Assembly (NCBI GenBank): GCA_963383645.1
Contig: OY726560.1
Coordinates: 66,023,823 to 66,087,822 of the forward strand
Direction: 5' to 3'
DNA from: Muscardinus avellanarius
Taxonomy: Eukaryota; Chordata; Mammalia; Rodentia; Gliridae
DNA length: 64,000 nt
This document shows positions 12,894 through 29,704 of the stretch, piece by piece; positions within the stretch are counted from its first letter, which is position 1; the number at the start of each line of letters is the position of its first letter. A program made the position numbers and the translations under genes. The notes under the pieces are model-generated. The model worked only from the letters and a program-made list of their open reading frames with translations, ran no database searches and was not told where the DNA came from.

Positions 12894-13454
12894 GTGGCTT
12901 GAGACCATAGAAAGGGGAAGGAAGAGGTCAGGAGGTGGTTTGAGTTTGATTCAGATAGAAAGCCAGAGTGAAGGAGAAAAGTTTAGGTGTCTAACTGAGG
13001 ATAACTTTGAGGTTTATCAGGAGATGCTGACAAATACGAAAGTTTTGATAAATACAAGGCATTGCCCAGGAGGTAGATTGAGCATAGAAGTGCTGAGGAG
13101 CCCTCAAGGACCTCCGGAGAGGGTCATTTCTTTCACAAGAGTGGGAAACGGCAACAATGACATGTTTTCCAGGGCCTTTGTCATCTGGAGTCTTTATTTG
13201 GGACAGATATGTAGAAGAAGCAAGAGCCTTTGGAAACAGCTGAGATGAAGGTGGAAAGATGATTTGGTGCCAAAGCTAGAAAGGATGATGCTTTACATAG
13301 ATTGCTTCTCTGTCTTGGACACATGGACACATGGGTTTGTCTAAGGAGTTGGCCCAAGGTGTAGGAAGCACACAGCACCATGGAGATGGATATTCTTTTA
13401 CTGTCTTTTACATTTTTTCTCCCTTCCTCCCTTCCTGTTATCCCCCCCCCCTCC

Positions 13455-13656
13455 CTGTGGATCTGGGGATGCAACCTAGGGGCCTTTGACCTCCAAGCCA
13501 CATCCCCTGCCCTATTTTTATTCTTTTTACTTTGAAACAGGGTCTCACTGAGTTGCAGAGGGCCTCACTAAGTAGCTGAGGCTGTCCATGAACCGCGATT
13601 CTCTGGTTTCAGCCTCCCAAATGCTGGGATTACAAGCATGCACCACCACGCCCAGC
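13455..13656 (-). mobile_element. B1-dID SINE (older subfamily)
   Basis: A full dimer. The ID half is at about 13455-13515 on the + strand, the A/T linker follows, and the B1 half ends in CACCACGCCCAGC at 13656. A poly(C) run sits at the tail side (13443-13452). Confidence 0.85.
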
Positions 13657-14439
13657 TCCTGTTCTCCTTTTAATGAGTAAAGATACAAAAATCAAGGAGT
13701 ATTGGAATGGCTGTGAAAAAGCCTCTGGATTTTCAATAGAAAGAACTTTTCAAACCTCCATGTCCAAGTAGATATTTCTCCTGTGGCCACCTTTCCTACT
13801 TCCTTGTCTTTAGTGGCTTAAAAACTCATATACACTTGAAAACGCCCCTCCTGACTATTCTTAGTGTCTCTAGGAAAAAAGACAACAAGGAAAAGGAGAA
13901 ATTGAGCCACTTTGATGTTGGAGATAGCAGCTCCACATCTGTCTTTCAAGGAACTCTAGCATTCAAAATCACTAAGAAGGCCATGAGGCGCCCTCTTCTC
14001 CAGGAAATCCCTCAGGTATCCTGGTGTGGGGACACTGAAAGAGCCTGGCTAGTTTTCCAGTGCGTGTAGCTGAAAATTGCAAGGTTACTTAACTTGTTTT
14101 GAAAACAGGGTAATATTTTGTCTACTTACTCTTTGCTAATGAAAATATCTTAATGATTTAAATTTTAAGAGCCACAGTGACTGAAAATAATGTGTTTGTG
14201 ATGGATGTCTTCACCTGCCACATCTGTAATTTTCATAATGTCTAAAATTGTTGTTTAGTAAGATGCCAGGGTTGATACTTAGTATACAAAGTTGATATCT
14301 GATAATATTTGAAAATAGAAACAGGAATGTGTCTGGAAAAGACAAAAACCTATCCTGCGTGCCAAATATGGTTTCTTTATTTTTAGTGGATCCTAAAATT
14401 ACAACTTTTGTGGGTCTGATTCATTCATTCAACTTTTTT

Positions 14440-14600
14440 TTAAGTACCTACTATGTACCAAGCAGCATTTCATTCAGTAGGAATGAAACACTGAAAAGGT
14501 GGATAAGTCCCTGCCTTAATGGAGCCTTCGTTCTGATGGGAGGGAAAGACAGTGCAAAGATAAGTGGTGCATCAGTGTAGGTGACTTGTCTCCTGAGAAG
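14440..14600 (+). repeat. L2-like relic
   Basis: 'aagtacctactatgtaccaa', then 'ataagtccctgccttaatgg' and 'gagccttcgttctgatggga', resembles the mammalian L2 stretch with 'tactatgtgccaggcac...ccctgccctcaaggagc'. Confidence 0.55.
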
Positions 14601-14624
14601 TGCTGTGAAGAAAGTAAAAACTGA

Positions 14625-14843
14625 TGCCGGGCGTGGTGGCGCACGCTTGTAATCCCTGTGCTTGGGAGGTGGAGACAGGAGGATCGCGCTGGTTCAAAGC
14701 CAGCCCTGCTGGCTTAAGAGACACTGTTTCTAAAAAAAAAAAAAAAAAAAAAAGTATAAAATAGGTCTGGGAGTGTAGCCCGGAGGTAGAAGGGCTTCCA
14801 GGAACCCCAGTGCCACCAAAAAAAAAAAAAAAAAAAAAAGAAA

Positions 14844-14845
<2 letters not shown>
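14625..14845 (+). mobile_element. B1-dID SINE (younger, GC-rich subfamily)
   Basis: Begins GCCGGGCGTGGTGGCGCACG and keeps several CpGs. It then shows the subfamily marker GCCAGCCCTGCTGGCTTAAG, an A22 linker, and a diverged ID-like half, GGTCTGGGAGTGTAGCCCGG to CCAGTGCCACC. It ends in poly(A). Confidence 0.9.

Positions 14846-14892
<47 letters not shown>
14840..14892 (+). repeat. (GAAA)n microsatellite in a SINE tail
   Basis: The poly(A) tail of the preceding SINE passes into about twelve GAAA units. Confidence 0.95.
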
Positions 14893-15659
14893 GCTGATCA
14901 AAGAACATAATGGAAGAGTAGGTGGGGACCTGTTCAAGGGGAGGCCTCGGGCCAGGGACTTGAGACCATAGGTCCTAGTGAAGGGAGGAAATAAATTTGG
15001 GTTGAGGACAGTGGTGGGCTTGGAATTGAGGGGAAGATGAATGTGGCATGAGGGGCTCACTGTTGCATGGAGGAGGCTGTCTGGGGTGAAGCACTGGAAA
15101 GGGACAGGGGGTTAGCAAGGAGACCAGCATTTACCTTGCGCAGAGAAACAATGTCCATGTTAGCTCACCATCCTAGAAGCGCCATTGAGGCACATTTAAA
15201 TGTGCCAAGATTGTATTAGGAGAAAGAAGTGGAAGAGGGTAGGGAGGTGAGGTTAAGGGGAGGCACTTGGGCTGACTTTCAGTCTAATGACATTTCAGGA
15301 AGGCCAGTAGAAGAGACGTAGGCCTCCCAGGAAGAAGCCTGCTTTCCTGTCCCAATGCACTGCCATTGGCCAGCCCGTGCAAGGGTGGATTCCCTGTGTT
15401 TGTATGGGTGGATTTCAGAGCATGGCTGCTGGGCTCTCCTTTGGTTATATCCCCTGCAGTGGGAGATGCAAGAGGTGCTTCCTCTGGTTGCTATGGTGAT
15501 TGGAACAGAGTAACAGATGAGAAGAAGTGAGAAGCTGTCAGATTTGAAATTTATTTTGGAGGCAGAGCTGACTGGACTTAGATGAAATGGTATGCCGGTG
15601 TTTGGAAAAGAGAAGAGTCAAAACTTATTTCTCAGCTCTTGACTTGGTTTTCTGGCTGA

Positions 15660-16505
15660 AGGATTTTTTAAAATAAATGTTTATTGGTGCATTGTAGTTT
15701 CTCATCAGTCCTCTATTGGAGGACTTGGCAAAAATCTTCTCCCATTCTCTTGGCTCTCAGTTGAGATTCTTGATAGTTTCCTTTGCTGTACAGAAGCTCT
15801 TCAGTTTCATGCAATCCCACACATTAATGTGCCTTTGGGATCTTGTTGAGACAGTTTTTATCTGTGCCTATGTGTTACAGTGTTGGACTTATGCCCTCTT
15901 CAAGGAACTTCAAGGTCTCCGGTCTAATTTCCAAGTCTTTGGTTCATCTTGAATTGATTCTTGTACAGGGTGAGAAAGTGGGATTTATTTCCATTTTTCT
16001 GCATATGATTAACCAGTTTTGCCAGCACCATTTATTGAACAGGATATATCTTTAATCCAGTGTATGTTTTTGGCCCCTTTGTAAATATCAATTGGCTGTG
16101 TGTGACTTTGTTTCTGAGGCTTCTATTCTGCTCTATTGGTCTATGTATCTATATCTGTGCCAGTACCATGCTGTTTTTATTACAATGTCTTTGTAGTATA
16201 GTTTAAAGACAGATATTGTGATTCTTCCTGTGTGGTGTTTGTTGTTGAGAACTACTTTGTCTATTCTGAGTTTTTTGTTTTTCGAAATGAATTTAAGGGC
16301 TGATTTTTCTGTCTGTGAGGAATGATCTTGGTAATTTAATGGGCATTGCGTTGAATCTGTAGATCACTTTTGGAAATATGGCCATTTTGATGATATTTTT
16401 TCTGCCTATTCATGAACATGGAAGATCTTTCCATCTTCTAGGGTCTTCTTCGATTTCTTTTTTTGATGTTTTATAATTTTCTTTGCAGAGGTCTCTCATC
16501 TTAAT
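15660..16505 (-). mobile_element. L1 LINE relic (distal ORF2 plus short 3' end)
   Basis: The + strand starts with the L1 3' end wording TTATTGGTGCATTGTAG. It then runs backwards through distal ORF2 ('ttcagtttcatgcaatccca', 'gccagcaccatttattgaac', 'tgccagtaccatgctgtttt'). The reading frame is broken by stops. It is an intermediate-age copy, 5'-truncated. Confidence 0.85.
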
Positions 16506-17449
16506 ATCATTCAGAGTGATGGGGAGAAACATATTAACAGCACTTTCTGAGCTTCACCCCAGGCTCCCTCTCCACTGCTCCCCCTTTCCCCATACATGAT
16601 ATAGAGATTGACATTGATCATTTCACATATGCACAGAACATCAGTGACAATTTTACATATGGTCATTGATATAAAAATAGCTGAGAGATATTGACATTAC
16701 TGAGGTGATAGTCCAGCAATGTGACTGATGACATGCTAATTTTGATATTTCTGTGGATCTCCAAAATGGGTTCTCAGGCTTGTGATTATTATTCACTTTG
16801 TGTTTGTTTGTTTGTTTGTTGTGGTACTGATACAAAGTTTTGGAGGGTCTTTAAATTATATCTTAGAAGTAGAAGAAAGAATGGAATAATTGGGAATGAA
16901 CGTGCTAACACAGATAGGGAGATACTGGTTGATCGTGTGTTCCCAAGGCTCTGTGGCACATACAATTTGGAGTTTGCTAATAGTAATATGACTGTTTTGT
17001 TTATCTTGATATATAGCCTAGGGGCATTCCCTTGTTGTAGATTATTTTGGTCCAACGAGATTAAAAATAATCTTAATTTCTGGATTTCTGTTTTAAAAGT
17101 TGAGGGTGTTTTAGGTCATTATAGAGGCAAGTGCTCAAGGCATAACATGGTAGATTTTGGCCTGCAGGCAACGCGGAGATCGCAGGGACTTGGACTGAGA
17201 GAAATAAAACAGATATATGATATGGAAGTTGAAATGGTAATTTTCAGTTCACCATAGCAGCAAGCCCATATTATGAGTTATTCACATTTATTTTATGATA
17301 AATGCTATTTACTCCAATTTATACTGCCAAAGAATTGGATTAGATTTATTATGTATATTTATATATATCCTAAAATAATTGGACCATACATGAAGTCATT
17401 ATGGTGTTTAAAACCTACTTTGCTTATGACTTGTATTTCATATTTATAT

Positions 17450-17580
17450 TACACTAATATTATGCGAAGCCATTTATCAATTACTGAGCATGTGCCACAC
17501 CCTATCAGGTGCTGAGGAAACAAAGGTAGGTAAGAAACACCTGGCTCCTAAGCTTGGGATTAGCACAAGAAACTATCATC
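17450..17580 (+). repeat. L2-like relic
   Basis: 'ttactgagcatgtgccacac', 'atcaggtgctgaggaaacaa' and 'aacacctggctcctaagctt' follow the L2 order. The relic is short and diverged. Confidence 0.45.
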
Positions 17581-18479
17581 TATACTCTAAATATGCTAAA
17601 CATAATGGAATATAGTGAGTGCTACATTGCTAATGTTTGTAACATTCCAAAAAAGTAGAGAGAAGGGAGAGATTTTTCTAAGGAGAAAATGGCATTTTAG
17701 TCTCCACAGTGGAGCGTTTGTCAAGCACAAGAAAGAACATCACAAGGCAAAAGGGTCTAGTACTAAGAACAATCAAGACAGACCTAAGAATGCAGGACAT
17801 GAACAGGAGTCCTGAAATTCAGGTTGGCTGCACAGTGCTACGCCCAAGGGGGAGTAGAAGCCTGACTCTCCCAGAATATTCTGTCAAGGCATTTAGAATT
17901 TATTCTAGGGATAATGTGAGTCATTGACAGGCTGTGAGCTAGAGAATGGATGTGAAGAGGTTTCCACTTAGGAATAATCATTATGGTAGCAGTAGTGAGT
18001 GAGGCTCAGAGGTGACTGACAGGTGGCCATCCCTAAGTGGAGCACAGGGGCCATGGTGGCACAGTGGTCCAGGTGGGACATGGTGAGAACTTAACCTTGA
18101 GCGTAGGATGGTGTGTGCAGGCAATGGTGGATCAACAGGCCCTTTCTGGACTTGAGAAGGGTGAATGATTTGACACTCATGAAAGAGAGGGAGAAGGTGT
18201 GATGATGTTGAGGTTTCTAGTTTTTATGTAGGAGGTCAGAGGATGGTATGTTTTTGTGGAAAGAGTTGGTAGGACCTGGGTTCAAATACCAACTTTCCCA
18301 TTTATTTTCTTGATCATGTTACTGCTATCAGCTTCAAGTTCCTCATATAGGAAACAGGGTTAAAGAATGCCATCTTTAAGCATTCTGCTGAACAGATGGT
18401 GATGCTGTCCACTGGGGAGTTTGAACTAGAGAACAAAGGGCAAATTTTGGAAGGAAGGAAAGTAAGAATCTGAGAAAAT

Positions 18480-18665
18480 AAACATTTAGTGCTCACAACA
18501 GTCCTCAGAGATGTAGATAGCCCTATAGTCATCTTTTTATAAGAAAGAATACTGAGGCTCAGAGGAAATAACCTAAGACCATATGTAACAATTAGTCTTT
18601 GAATCTGGGCTGAAATTTAATTCTGATTCCAGAACCTATGCTTAATTACTACAATCTGCAGCTTC
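18480..18665 (+). mobile_element. MIR SINE relic
   Basis: A long MIR copy: 'tgctcacaacagtcctcaga', then 'gaatactgaggctcagagga', then 'atctgggctgaaatttaatt' and 'ccagaacctatgcttaatta'. All parts are in family order. Confidence 0.8.
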
Positions 18666-18680
18666 CCAAATCTCATTTTT

Positions 18681-18685
<5 letters not shown>

Positions 18686-18747
<62 letters not shown>

Positions 18748-18748
18748 C
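18686..18748 (+). repeat. (CA)n(GA)n microsatellite
   Basis: About 20 CA units are followed by about 11 GA units. Confidence 0.97.
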
Positions 18749-18830
18749 ATATACAGTAAACCCAAGTGTCATAGGATATACCCTGTATAATAGACACCCA
18801 TGTTTTATTTGTTAAAAATCACTGGGTATG

Positions 18831-19044
18831 AGCCGGGTGTGGTGGTGCACTCTTGTAATCCTAGCATTTGGGAGGCTGAGACGGGAGGGAGGATCACAGT
18901 TCAAGGACAAGCTCAACTACTTAGTGAGGCTCTTTGCAACTCAGTGAAACCCTGTTTCAAAATAAAGAATAAAATAGAGCTGGTGTTGCTTGGAGGTAGA
19001 ATGCCCCTGGGTTCCATCCCCACTACTGAAAAAAAAAAAAAAAT
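18831..19044 (+). mobile_element. B1-dID SINE (older subfamily)
   Basis: A complete copy from AGCCGGGTGTGGTGGTGCAC to poly(A). The imperfect repeat AAAAATCACTGG flanks both ends (about 18814 and 19038), consistent with a target-site duplication. Confidence 0.9.
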
Positions 19045-19196
19045 CACTGGTACAACCTGATGAGTTTATGAACTTTTCACCACAATCTGAGAAACAGGTA
19101 TAGAGTTAGAAGAGAATAAAAGTGTCTCCTGTGACGTCCATCTTTAGTTGACATTGCATTTGATTCTTTTGTTTGTTGGTTTGTTTTTTGATGTGT

Positions 19197-19404
19197 GTGG
19201 CACTGGGGTTTGAACCAAGGAGCATTCTACTTCTGAGCTATACTCCGAGCTCAATTTTATTTCTTATTTGGAAACAGGGGCTCACTAAGTTGCCAAGGGC
19301 CTTGCTAAGTCACCAAGGCTGGCTTCAAACCTGCTAGCTTCCTGTCTCAGCCTCCCAAGTAGTGGGATTACAGAATTATAAGCCTGCACCACCATGCCCA
19401 TCTC
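19197..19404 (-). mobile_element. B1-dID SINE (older subfamily)
   Basis: Inverted relative to the copy 150 bases upstream. The + strand runs TGTGGCACTGGGGTTTGAAC (ID half) to CACCACCATGCCCATC (B1 head). A short insertion splits the B1 'ggattacaagc' word. Confidence 0.85.
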
Positions 19405-20151
19405 GTTGTTTTAGTTTAACAATTATCTTTAACTATGATTGTCTAGGGAAGGTATTACTCCTTCTTGTCCAAGAGTTCTCTCGTTAATCCTTCCTTCTCT
19501 TCTATAAAGTATAATATTTAATCCTACCATAGCTACTTACATGTTAGCCTTCCCACATGGCGGGAAAGACAGAACTCGTCTTTATATTTTTGCTTCTGTA
19601 GCACCTTGCATGGCTCCTGGAACCAAGTAGTGACTTAGTATGTGCCAAAGGACTGGAGTGGGGAGACCAGCTGGATTTCCCTGCCATCTTTTTTGTATGG
19701 ACCATCTGTCTCTGCCAAGCTGACAGCCAGCTGGTAGAAGTCTGGCAGCTTACAGGGATAGGACTAATCTAGATCTGTTCAGTTGTCTTTGGGTTAGGCC
19801 TAGTTTATTCTACTTGGGAAGGACTATTCATAGATTTTGAGATTCTAGTCCAACTCCAACACTATTCTCTTAAACACAAGCTAGAAAAGTACATGCGAGA
19901 AGCATAAGTGCCCTGATGTGACAACAAGAAAAACACATAAAACTTTGAGTTTATGGACCCATATGAAAGAGTTTAAATGTAGAATACAGCTAATAAATAA
20001 TAGAACCTCTGAAGACAGCGACTATTAGTGGAAAAAAAAAATAAATGTACTGTGTATTATAATATTTCTACCCAAACTATATTCATCTTAGCCAGGTAAA
20101 GATTAGGGAGCTTGAAGAAAAAATTATATACATGCTTGTAAATGTACATAT

Positions 20152-20186
20152 GTGTGTATAGTTTTTATATGTGTGTATATATGTGT

Positions 20187-20223
<37 letters not shown>
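20152..20223 (+). repeat. (TG)n microsatellite
   Basis: Interrupted TATGTG passes into about 19 perfect TG units. Confidence 0.95.
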
Positions 20224-20225
<2 letters not shown>

Positions 20226-20964
20226 CCACACCTATAGATGAATTGTTATTATTTACAACAGAAGAAGCTGAGAATTACCATTGTAAGGCCTCTGGTAATT
20301 AAAATGGATTTTTGCTTCTTTAGTTCAAAACTGAGAATTAGAACATGTCACAAGAGTTTAGAACATTTCTGAAGCATATTGAATCAAGTAAATCTGATTA
20401 AAAAATTAAGTTCTGCTTGAGTGCTTAAATACCTCTTTAAAAGAAAAAAAAAGAAAGCGTTTTCACTTGAACATTAAAGTTGAACATATATAACTAAAAG
20501 GCAAAGGAACACCCGGATCAGCAAAAGAAAAAACAGGCTGAGCTTGCAACATGAGAAATTTAAATAGTTATAGGAATGCATTTTTACTAAAAAGCATTGC
20601 TAAATCAATGCAGGCAAATGAGGATCTGTCTTATTTCTACTCACCTGAGAGAAGATTAGACCGCATCTCTTGGTAATACAGGCTGGGGTTTGTGTGTTCC
20701 TGTTGAGCACAGACAATAGGCCAGATGACCTTTCAGGTTCCTGCCCAACCCTGCAATTCAACTCGGAACCTCCCCCCTTCAGCTTGTCCTTCTAGAAGGT
20801 AGCCAGGGCTCCCTCTGCTCTCAGAGCATTGCCACTGTAAAGCCATTACAGTATGCTGACAGGTATTTAAGATTGCAACTGTGTTTTCTAAGAGTTTGTC
20901 TAAAATTAGAGCCACTGAAAATCAGTTCTTATGGGTTTCTTGTTATAAACTTTTTATTAGCTAG

Positions 20965-25503
<4,539 letters not shown>

Positions 25504-25699
25504 TGATGCTGCTGCTTCCTTAGCGCTGTAGCTGATGAGCACAGAACACTGATCCTGCCGTAGAGTGTACTGGGCTTAGAGGCAGAACACTCACTCCTCT
25601 TCGCCTCTTCCCTACCCTGCTCTCTGGACCTAAATTTCATAGTTCTATAATCAAGGGGTTAGAATGAATGCCCTGTGAGGTTCTTTTTTGAAATCTCTA

Positions 25700-25702
25700 G
25701 GG

Positions 25703-25751
<49 letters not shown>
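25700..25751 (+). repeat. Poly(T)-(GT)n tract
   Basis: About 21 T residues are followed by about 15 GT units. Confidence 0.95.
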
Positions 25752-25757
<6 letters not shown>

Positions 25758-25803
25758 AAGTTTTCTACCTTCATGTCTTCTATTAATTAAAAAAAAAAGA
25801 ATG

Positions 25804-25954
25804 ATTGGGAGGCTGAGACTGGAGGATCATGGTTGGTGGATAGCCTCAGCTACTTTGCAACTCAGTGAGACCTAGTTTCAAAATAAAGAATAAAAAATAG
25901 GGCCGGGGGTGTAGCTCAGAGGTTGAATGCCCCTGGGTTCCATCCCCAGACCAG

Positions 25955-25985
<31 letters not shown>
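25804..25985 (+). mobile_element. B1-dID SINE, 5' truncated
   Basis: Starts inside the B1 half (GGGAGGCTGAGACTGGAGGA). It continues through the linker and a full ID half (GGCCGGGGGTGTAGCTCAGA to CCATCCCCAGACC) into about 30 A residues. Confidence 0.88.
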
Positions 25986-25998
<13 letters not shown>

Positions 25999-27044
25999 AG
26001 AAAAGTAAAGAGGGGGAAAAAAAAGTAAACATGTAGAAATTGTGGTGTTTTGTGGTGTTGTGATGTATGCTAAAGCTCCTGCACTTGATGTTATCCTAAA
26101 AGGGTTGTGTTTCTTCATTTTCATGTTGGGGTAGGACTTGGGGAGCAATGGTCACAGCTCTAGAAATGGAGTGTGTGGCATGTGTTGACTTAATATCTAC
26201 CCAAAACCCACCGATCAATTTTATGGTAACCCAGTGAATATTCAAGAAAACGCTTATGAGAGCCAATTCCTGGGTTCTATTTCTAAGGCTACAGAAAAGT
26301 TATACTTTCATTTGTAAGTTAATAATCAAATGAATTATAGTTCAAATTTATGTTGTCAAAGCTCTTGGTCAAGAGTACAGGGACAGCACTTGTAATTAGC
26401 AAATTGTTACTGTGCAAATGAACCTATGCAAGAATTGGTCTTGCATCATTAACGCCTTCTTCTATGATCTTGCTTTCACTACAAATCAATTTAATATATT
26501 TAACAGTGCTAGGTCGTCATTGAATTAAATCCCTATCATATTTTTATTGAAGGAGTTTATATAGGTTTCCTATCTTTTATATTTTATCTTATTCCTTACT
26601 GTGATCATTGAATTTGTTTGCTGCAGATAAACTAGAAAATATAGAGAAGCAAAAATAATTACAATCATATGTTTCATGTATTTTTTACTTTGTTATATAT
26701 TCTAGATATATAGTTTAGGAACAAAGGTTATAATATTTTGCAAAATGCTACTTTTAGTAACAAATATATTGAAAATATCTTTTTACATTAACAGGTTTTT
26801 TTCTATAGCATTATTTTAATATGTACATGTCATTCATAATGAAATCACATTTAAATAATCTCCTGTTATTGAAAATCTCGAGTAAGGCTAAGCATATCTT
26901 ATCTACTTACTTATTTTTAACTAAATTTATGTGTGGAATTTCCAGGAAGTATTACATTCTTTTAAGGTTTTCTTATATTACTTTGAAATTTTCATTTCAG
27001 TAAATACAGGATTTTGCTATAGTTTTTATACTTTTTTTTTCTTT

Positions 27045-27101
27045 TGTGGTAATGGGGATTGAACCCAGGGACATTCTACTTCTGAGCTCCACCCCCAGCC
27101 C
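27045..27101 (-). mobile_element. ID-like SINE fragment
   Basis: The + strand TGTGGTAATGGGGATTGAAC to CCACCCCCAGCCC is the reverse complement of an ID half. Confidence 0.75.
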
Positions 27102-27179
27102 TTGATACATGTATATATGCATAATGTTTAAATCAAGTTAAACATATTTATCTCTTCAAACATTTGTCATTTCTTTATG

Positions 27180-27975
27180 GTGAAATCTTTCAAAATTATT
27201 TCTTCTAGAGTTTTGAAATATACAGTACATTATTGTCACATGTAGTCACCCTACTGTGCAGTAATAGCTCCTATTTAACTATGACTTAGTTTCTATTGAT
27301 CAACCTTTCCCCACCTCTCCCTGCACCCTATTCTCCTTGGCCTCTGGTAAACACTATTCTACTCTCAACTTCTATGAGATCAAGTGTTTTTTAGATTCTG
27401 CATATGAGTGAGACCATGTGAAATTTGTCTCTCTGCCCCTGGCTTATTTCACTTAGAATAGCTCTCTAGTTCTGTCCATGTTGCCTCAAATGACAGGATT
27501 CCATTTCTTTCTATAGCTGAATAGTATTCCATTGTGGATATGTACCACATGTGTTTTTTTACCCACTCTTCAGTTGATGAATACTTAGGTTGTTTCCGTT
27601 CCCTGGCTTTTGTGAAAGGTCCTGCAACAAACAAGAGAGAGCAGGTGTGTCTTTGACATACTATTATTTCCTTTGGAGATATATGCGGTAGTGGGATTGC
27701 CAGATTATGTGGGAGTCTTATTTTTAACTTTCTGAGAAACCTTCATACTGTTCTCCATAATGGCCACACTAATTTACATTCCCCCTAACAGTGTGCAAGG
27801 GCTTTCTTTTTCTCCATATCTTCATTGGCACTTGTTATCTTTAGTCTTTTTACGATAGCCTCTCTTTCTGGGGTGAGGTGATGCCTCGTTGTGATTTTAA
27901 TCTCCACTTCCCTGGAGATTGGTGATGTTGAGCATTTTTCATGTACCTGTTGGTCATTTTATGCTATTTTATAAA
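27180..27975 (-). mobile_element. Ancient L1 (L1M-type) 3' end relic
   Basis: The + strand follows the reverse complement of placental L1M 3' ends in order: 'tgtagtcaccctactgtgca', 'gcatatgagtgagaccatgt', 'gctgaatagtattccattgt', 'tctccataatggccacacta', 'gattggtgatgttgagcatt'. The copy is diverged with no open frame. It predates the rodent radiation. Confidence 0.85.
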
Positions 27976-28624
27976 TGTATTTCCAGTTAATCTCTTTTTC
28001 TTTAATTGTACAACAAGCTAGAGGTTTACAGATCAAGATTCATTCATTCTTTCACATTTGGCTTTGCTTTTGGTATAAAAAGGCCCGCATGACAACATTT
28101 TTATGTATTCAGTGGCAATAAAACAAAGTCTGTTTTAGACAACATTTATTGTTAGAATAATACTACTTATGTACCAGGTCCTAAAACTTTTAAACTGCCT
28201 TGGAAAAGAACTTTGTTTCTATACATGCTGAATCTCAACTGAGTAAAGGAATAAAAGAACTAACAGTGATGGAGAGACATCATTAATCAAGTAATGGTCC
28301 TAGGCTCTAGTTATAAAAGGGATCGTGAGGCAGACAATAGCAGCTTGTGCATATAGCTTTTATGCTTGTCAAGGAGAGAGGCAGTAGGGAAGCAACCAAA
28401 TCAATTACACAACCATGGATTCTGGTCACATTGTCTACCGGGCATCTAAAGGTGAGAAGAAAGCAGATAAAGGACCACTTCGTGAGCAGAGTGCTTGGCC
28501 TAAGCCCACCCACAGCCTCTGGTTGCTGGTTCTTGATGAGCTTAAATGCAAAAATTGAGAGTTAGAGTTTAAAAATTTTTTATGGTCATTGGTAGTAAAT
28601 TATATGGTTATTAAGTCATATTTT

Positions 28625-28642
28625 TAAAAATAGACTTGTTTT
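28625..28642 (+). repeat. Target-site duplication of chimeric L1 copy 1 (left)
   Basis: TAAAAATAGACTTGTTTT is repeated exactly at 31421-31438, on the far side of the element. This shows that everything between arrived in one retrotransposition event. Confidence 0.92.
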
Positions 28643-28806
28643 TTTTTTCATTTTTTTTTATTTTATTGGTGCACTGTATTCATACATCATAGTGGGATAC
28701 AAACTTTTGTAGACATACATGCACACATCGCCCAGTCAGCCCCCACCCGATCCCCCCCATTCCCTCCCCATCCCTCCTTCCCATGCTTGGCTTAGTGGTT
28801 GACATC
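28643..28806 (-). repeat. L1 3' UTR and poly(A) of copy 1
   Basis: The minus strand reads CAACCACTAAGCCAAGCATG, a G-rich run, then TATGATGTATGAATACAGTG, CACCAATAAAAT and poly(A). The same terminus, older, is present at 52953-53105, so it is the normal 3' end of L1 in this genome. The junction with the preceding piece is estimated from where that comparison stops. Confidence 0.8.
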
Positions 28807-28989
28807 TAGTATTATAGCAATTTATCCAAAATTAAAAATGATAATCTCACATAACAGTTTCATTTGTCTGATACCAAGCTTTTGATAACTTAAAGATAAC
28901 ATTTCAATATTTCTTTTTGCTTTCTTTCTTACCAGAGCATATTTTTTTCTGTTTTTTTAGGTGAAACTATCATATTCATATATTTATTT

Positions 28990-29690
28990 TTCAGAAAAAA
29001 ATCTATTCTAATATGGAATATGAATTCTAGATACCCAAAACGATCTTGAAAAAGAACAAAGCTAGCAGATATATATTTTCTGATTTCAAACCATATAAAG
29101 CTACAATAATTGAAACAGTGTAATACTGTTCTAAAGGCAGATATATAAACCATTGGAGTTAAATACAAGCCTAGAGCTAAATTCTTCCCTATATTGTCAA
29201 GTTATTTTTGACAAGGTTTCCACGAACATTTGGTGGTGGAAATAATAATCTTTTAACTAAATATTGTTGAAAAATAATAATTACATGGAAAAGAATAAAA
29301 TTGGACCCTTACCTAATCCCACATACAAGTATTAACTCAAAATAGATAAAAGACCTAAATATAAATCTTAAGACTATAAACTTTTAGAAGAAAATCTGGG
29401 TCATAAAACCTCACAACATTGAAATTGGCAGTGATTTCTTGGATATGATTTCAATGGCACAGGCAACAGAAGAATATACAAACTCCCTAAAAAATGAAAA
29501 AAAAATATTGTATATCCAAAGACAATGTAAACAGAGTTAAAAGTTACTAATAGAATTGGATAAAATATTTCCAAATGCTATATCTGAAGGTATATTAATA
29601 TTCCAACTAGAAATCCTAAAAATTAACAACAATAAAGGCAAACAATACAACTTAGAGATAGGTAAAGACTAACAAAAATAATGAATCTCC
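28990..29690 (+). repeat. Inverted distal L1 ORF2 fragment inside copy 1
   Basis: On the + strand, opposite to the host element, distal ORF2 wording occurs in order: 'aaaaagaacaaagctagcag', 'ttcaaaccatataaagctac', 'taaaattggacccttaccta', 'aaaagacctaaatataaatc', 'gtgatttcttggatatgatt', 'aggcaacagaagaatataca'. Many stop codons break it, so it codes for nothing. It lacks the reverse-transcriptase core. It is older in sequence than the ORF1 beside it. Confidence 0.82.
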
Positions 29691-29704
29691 ACAGATAACC
29701 AATC

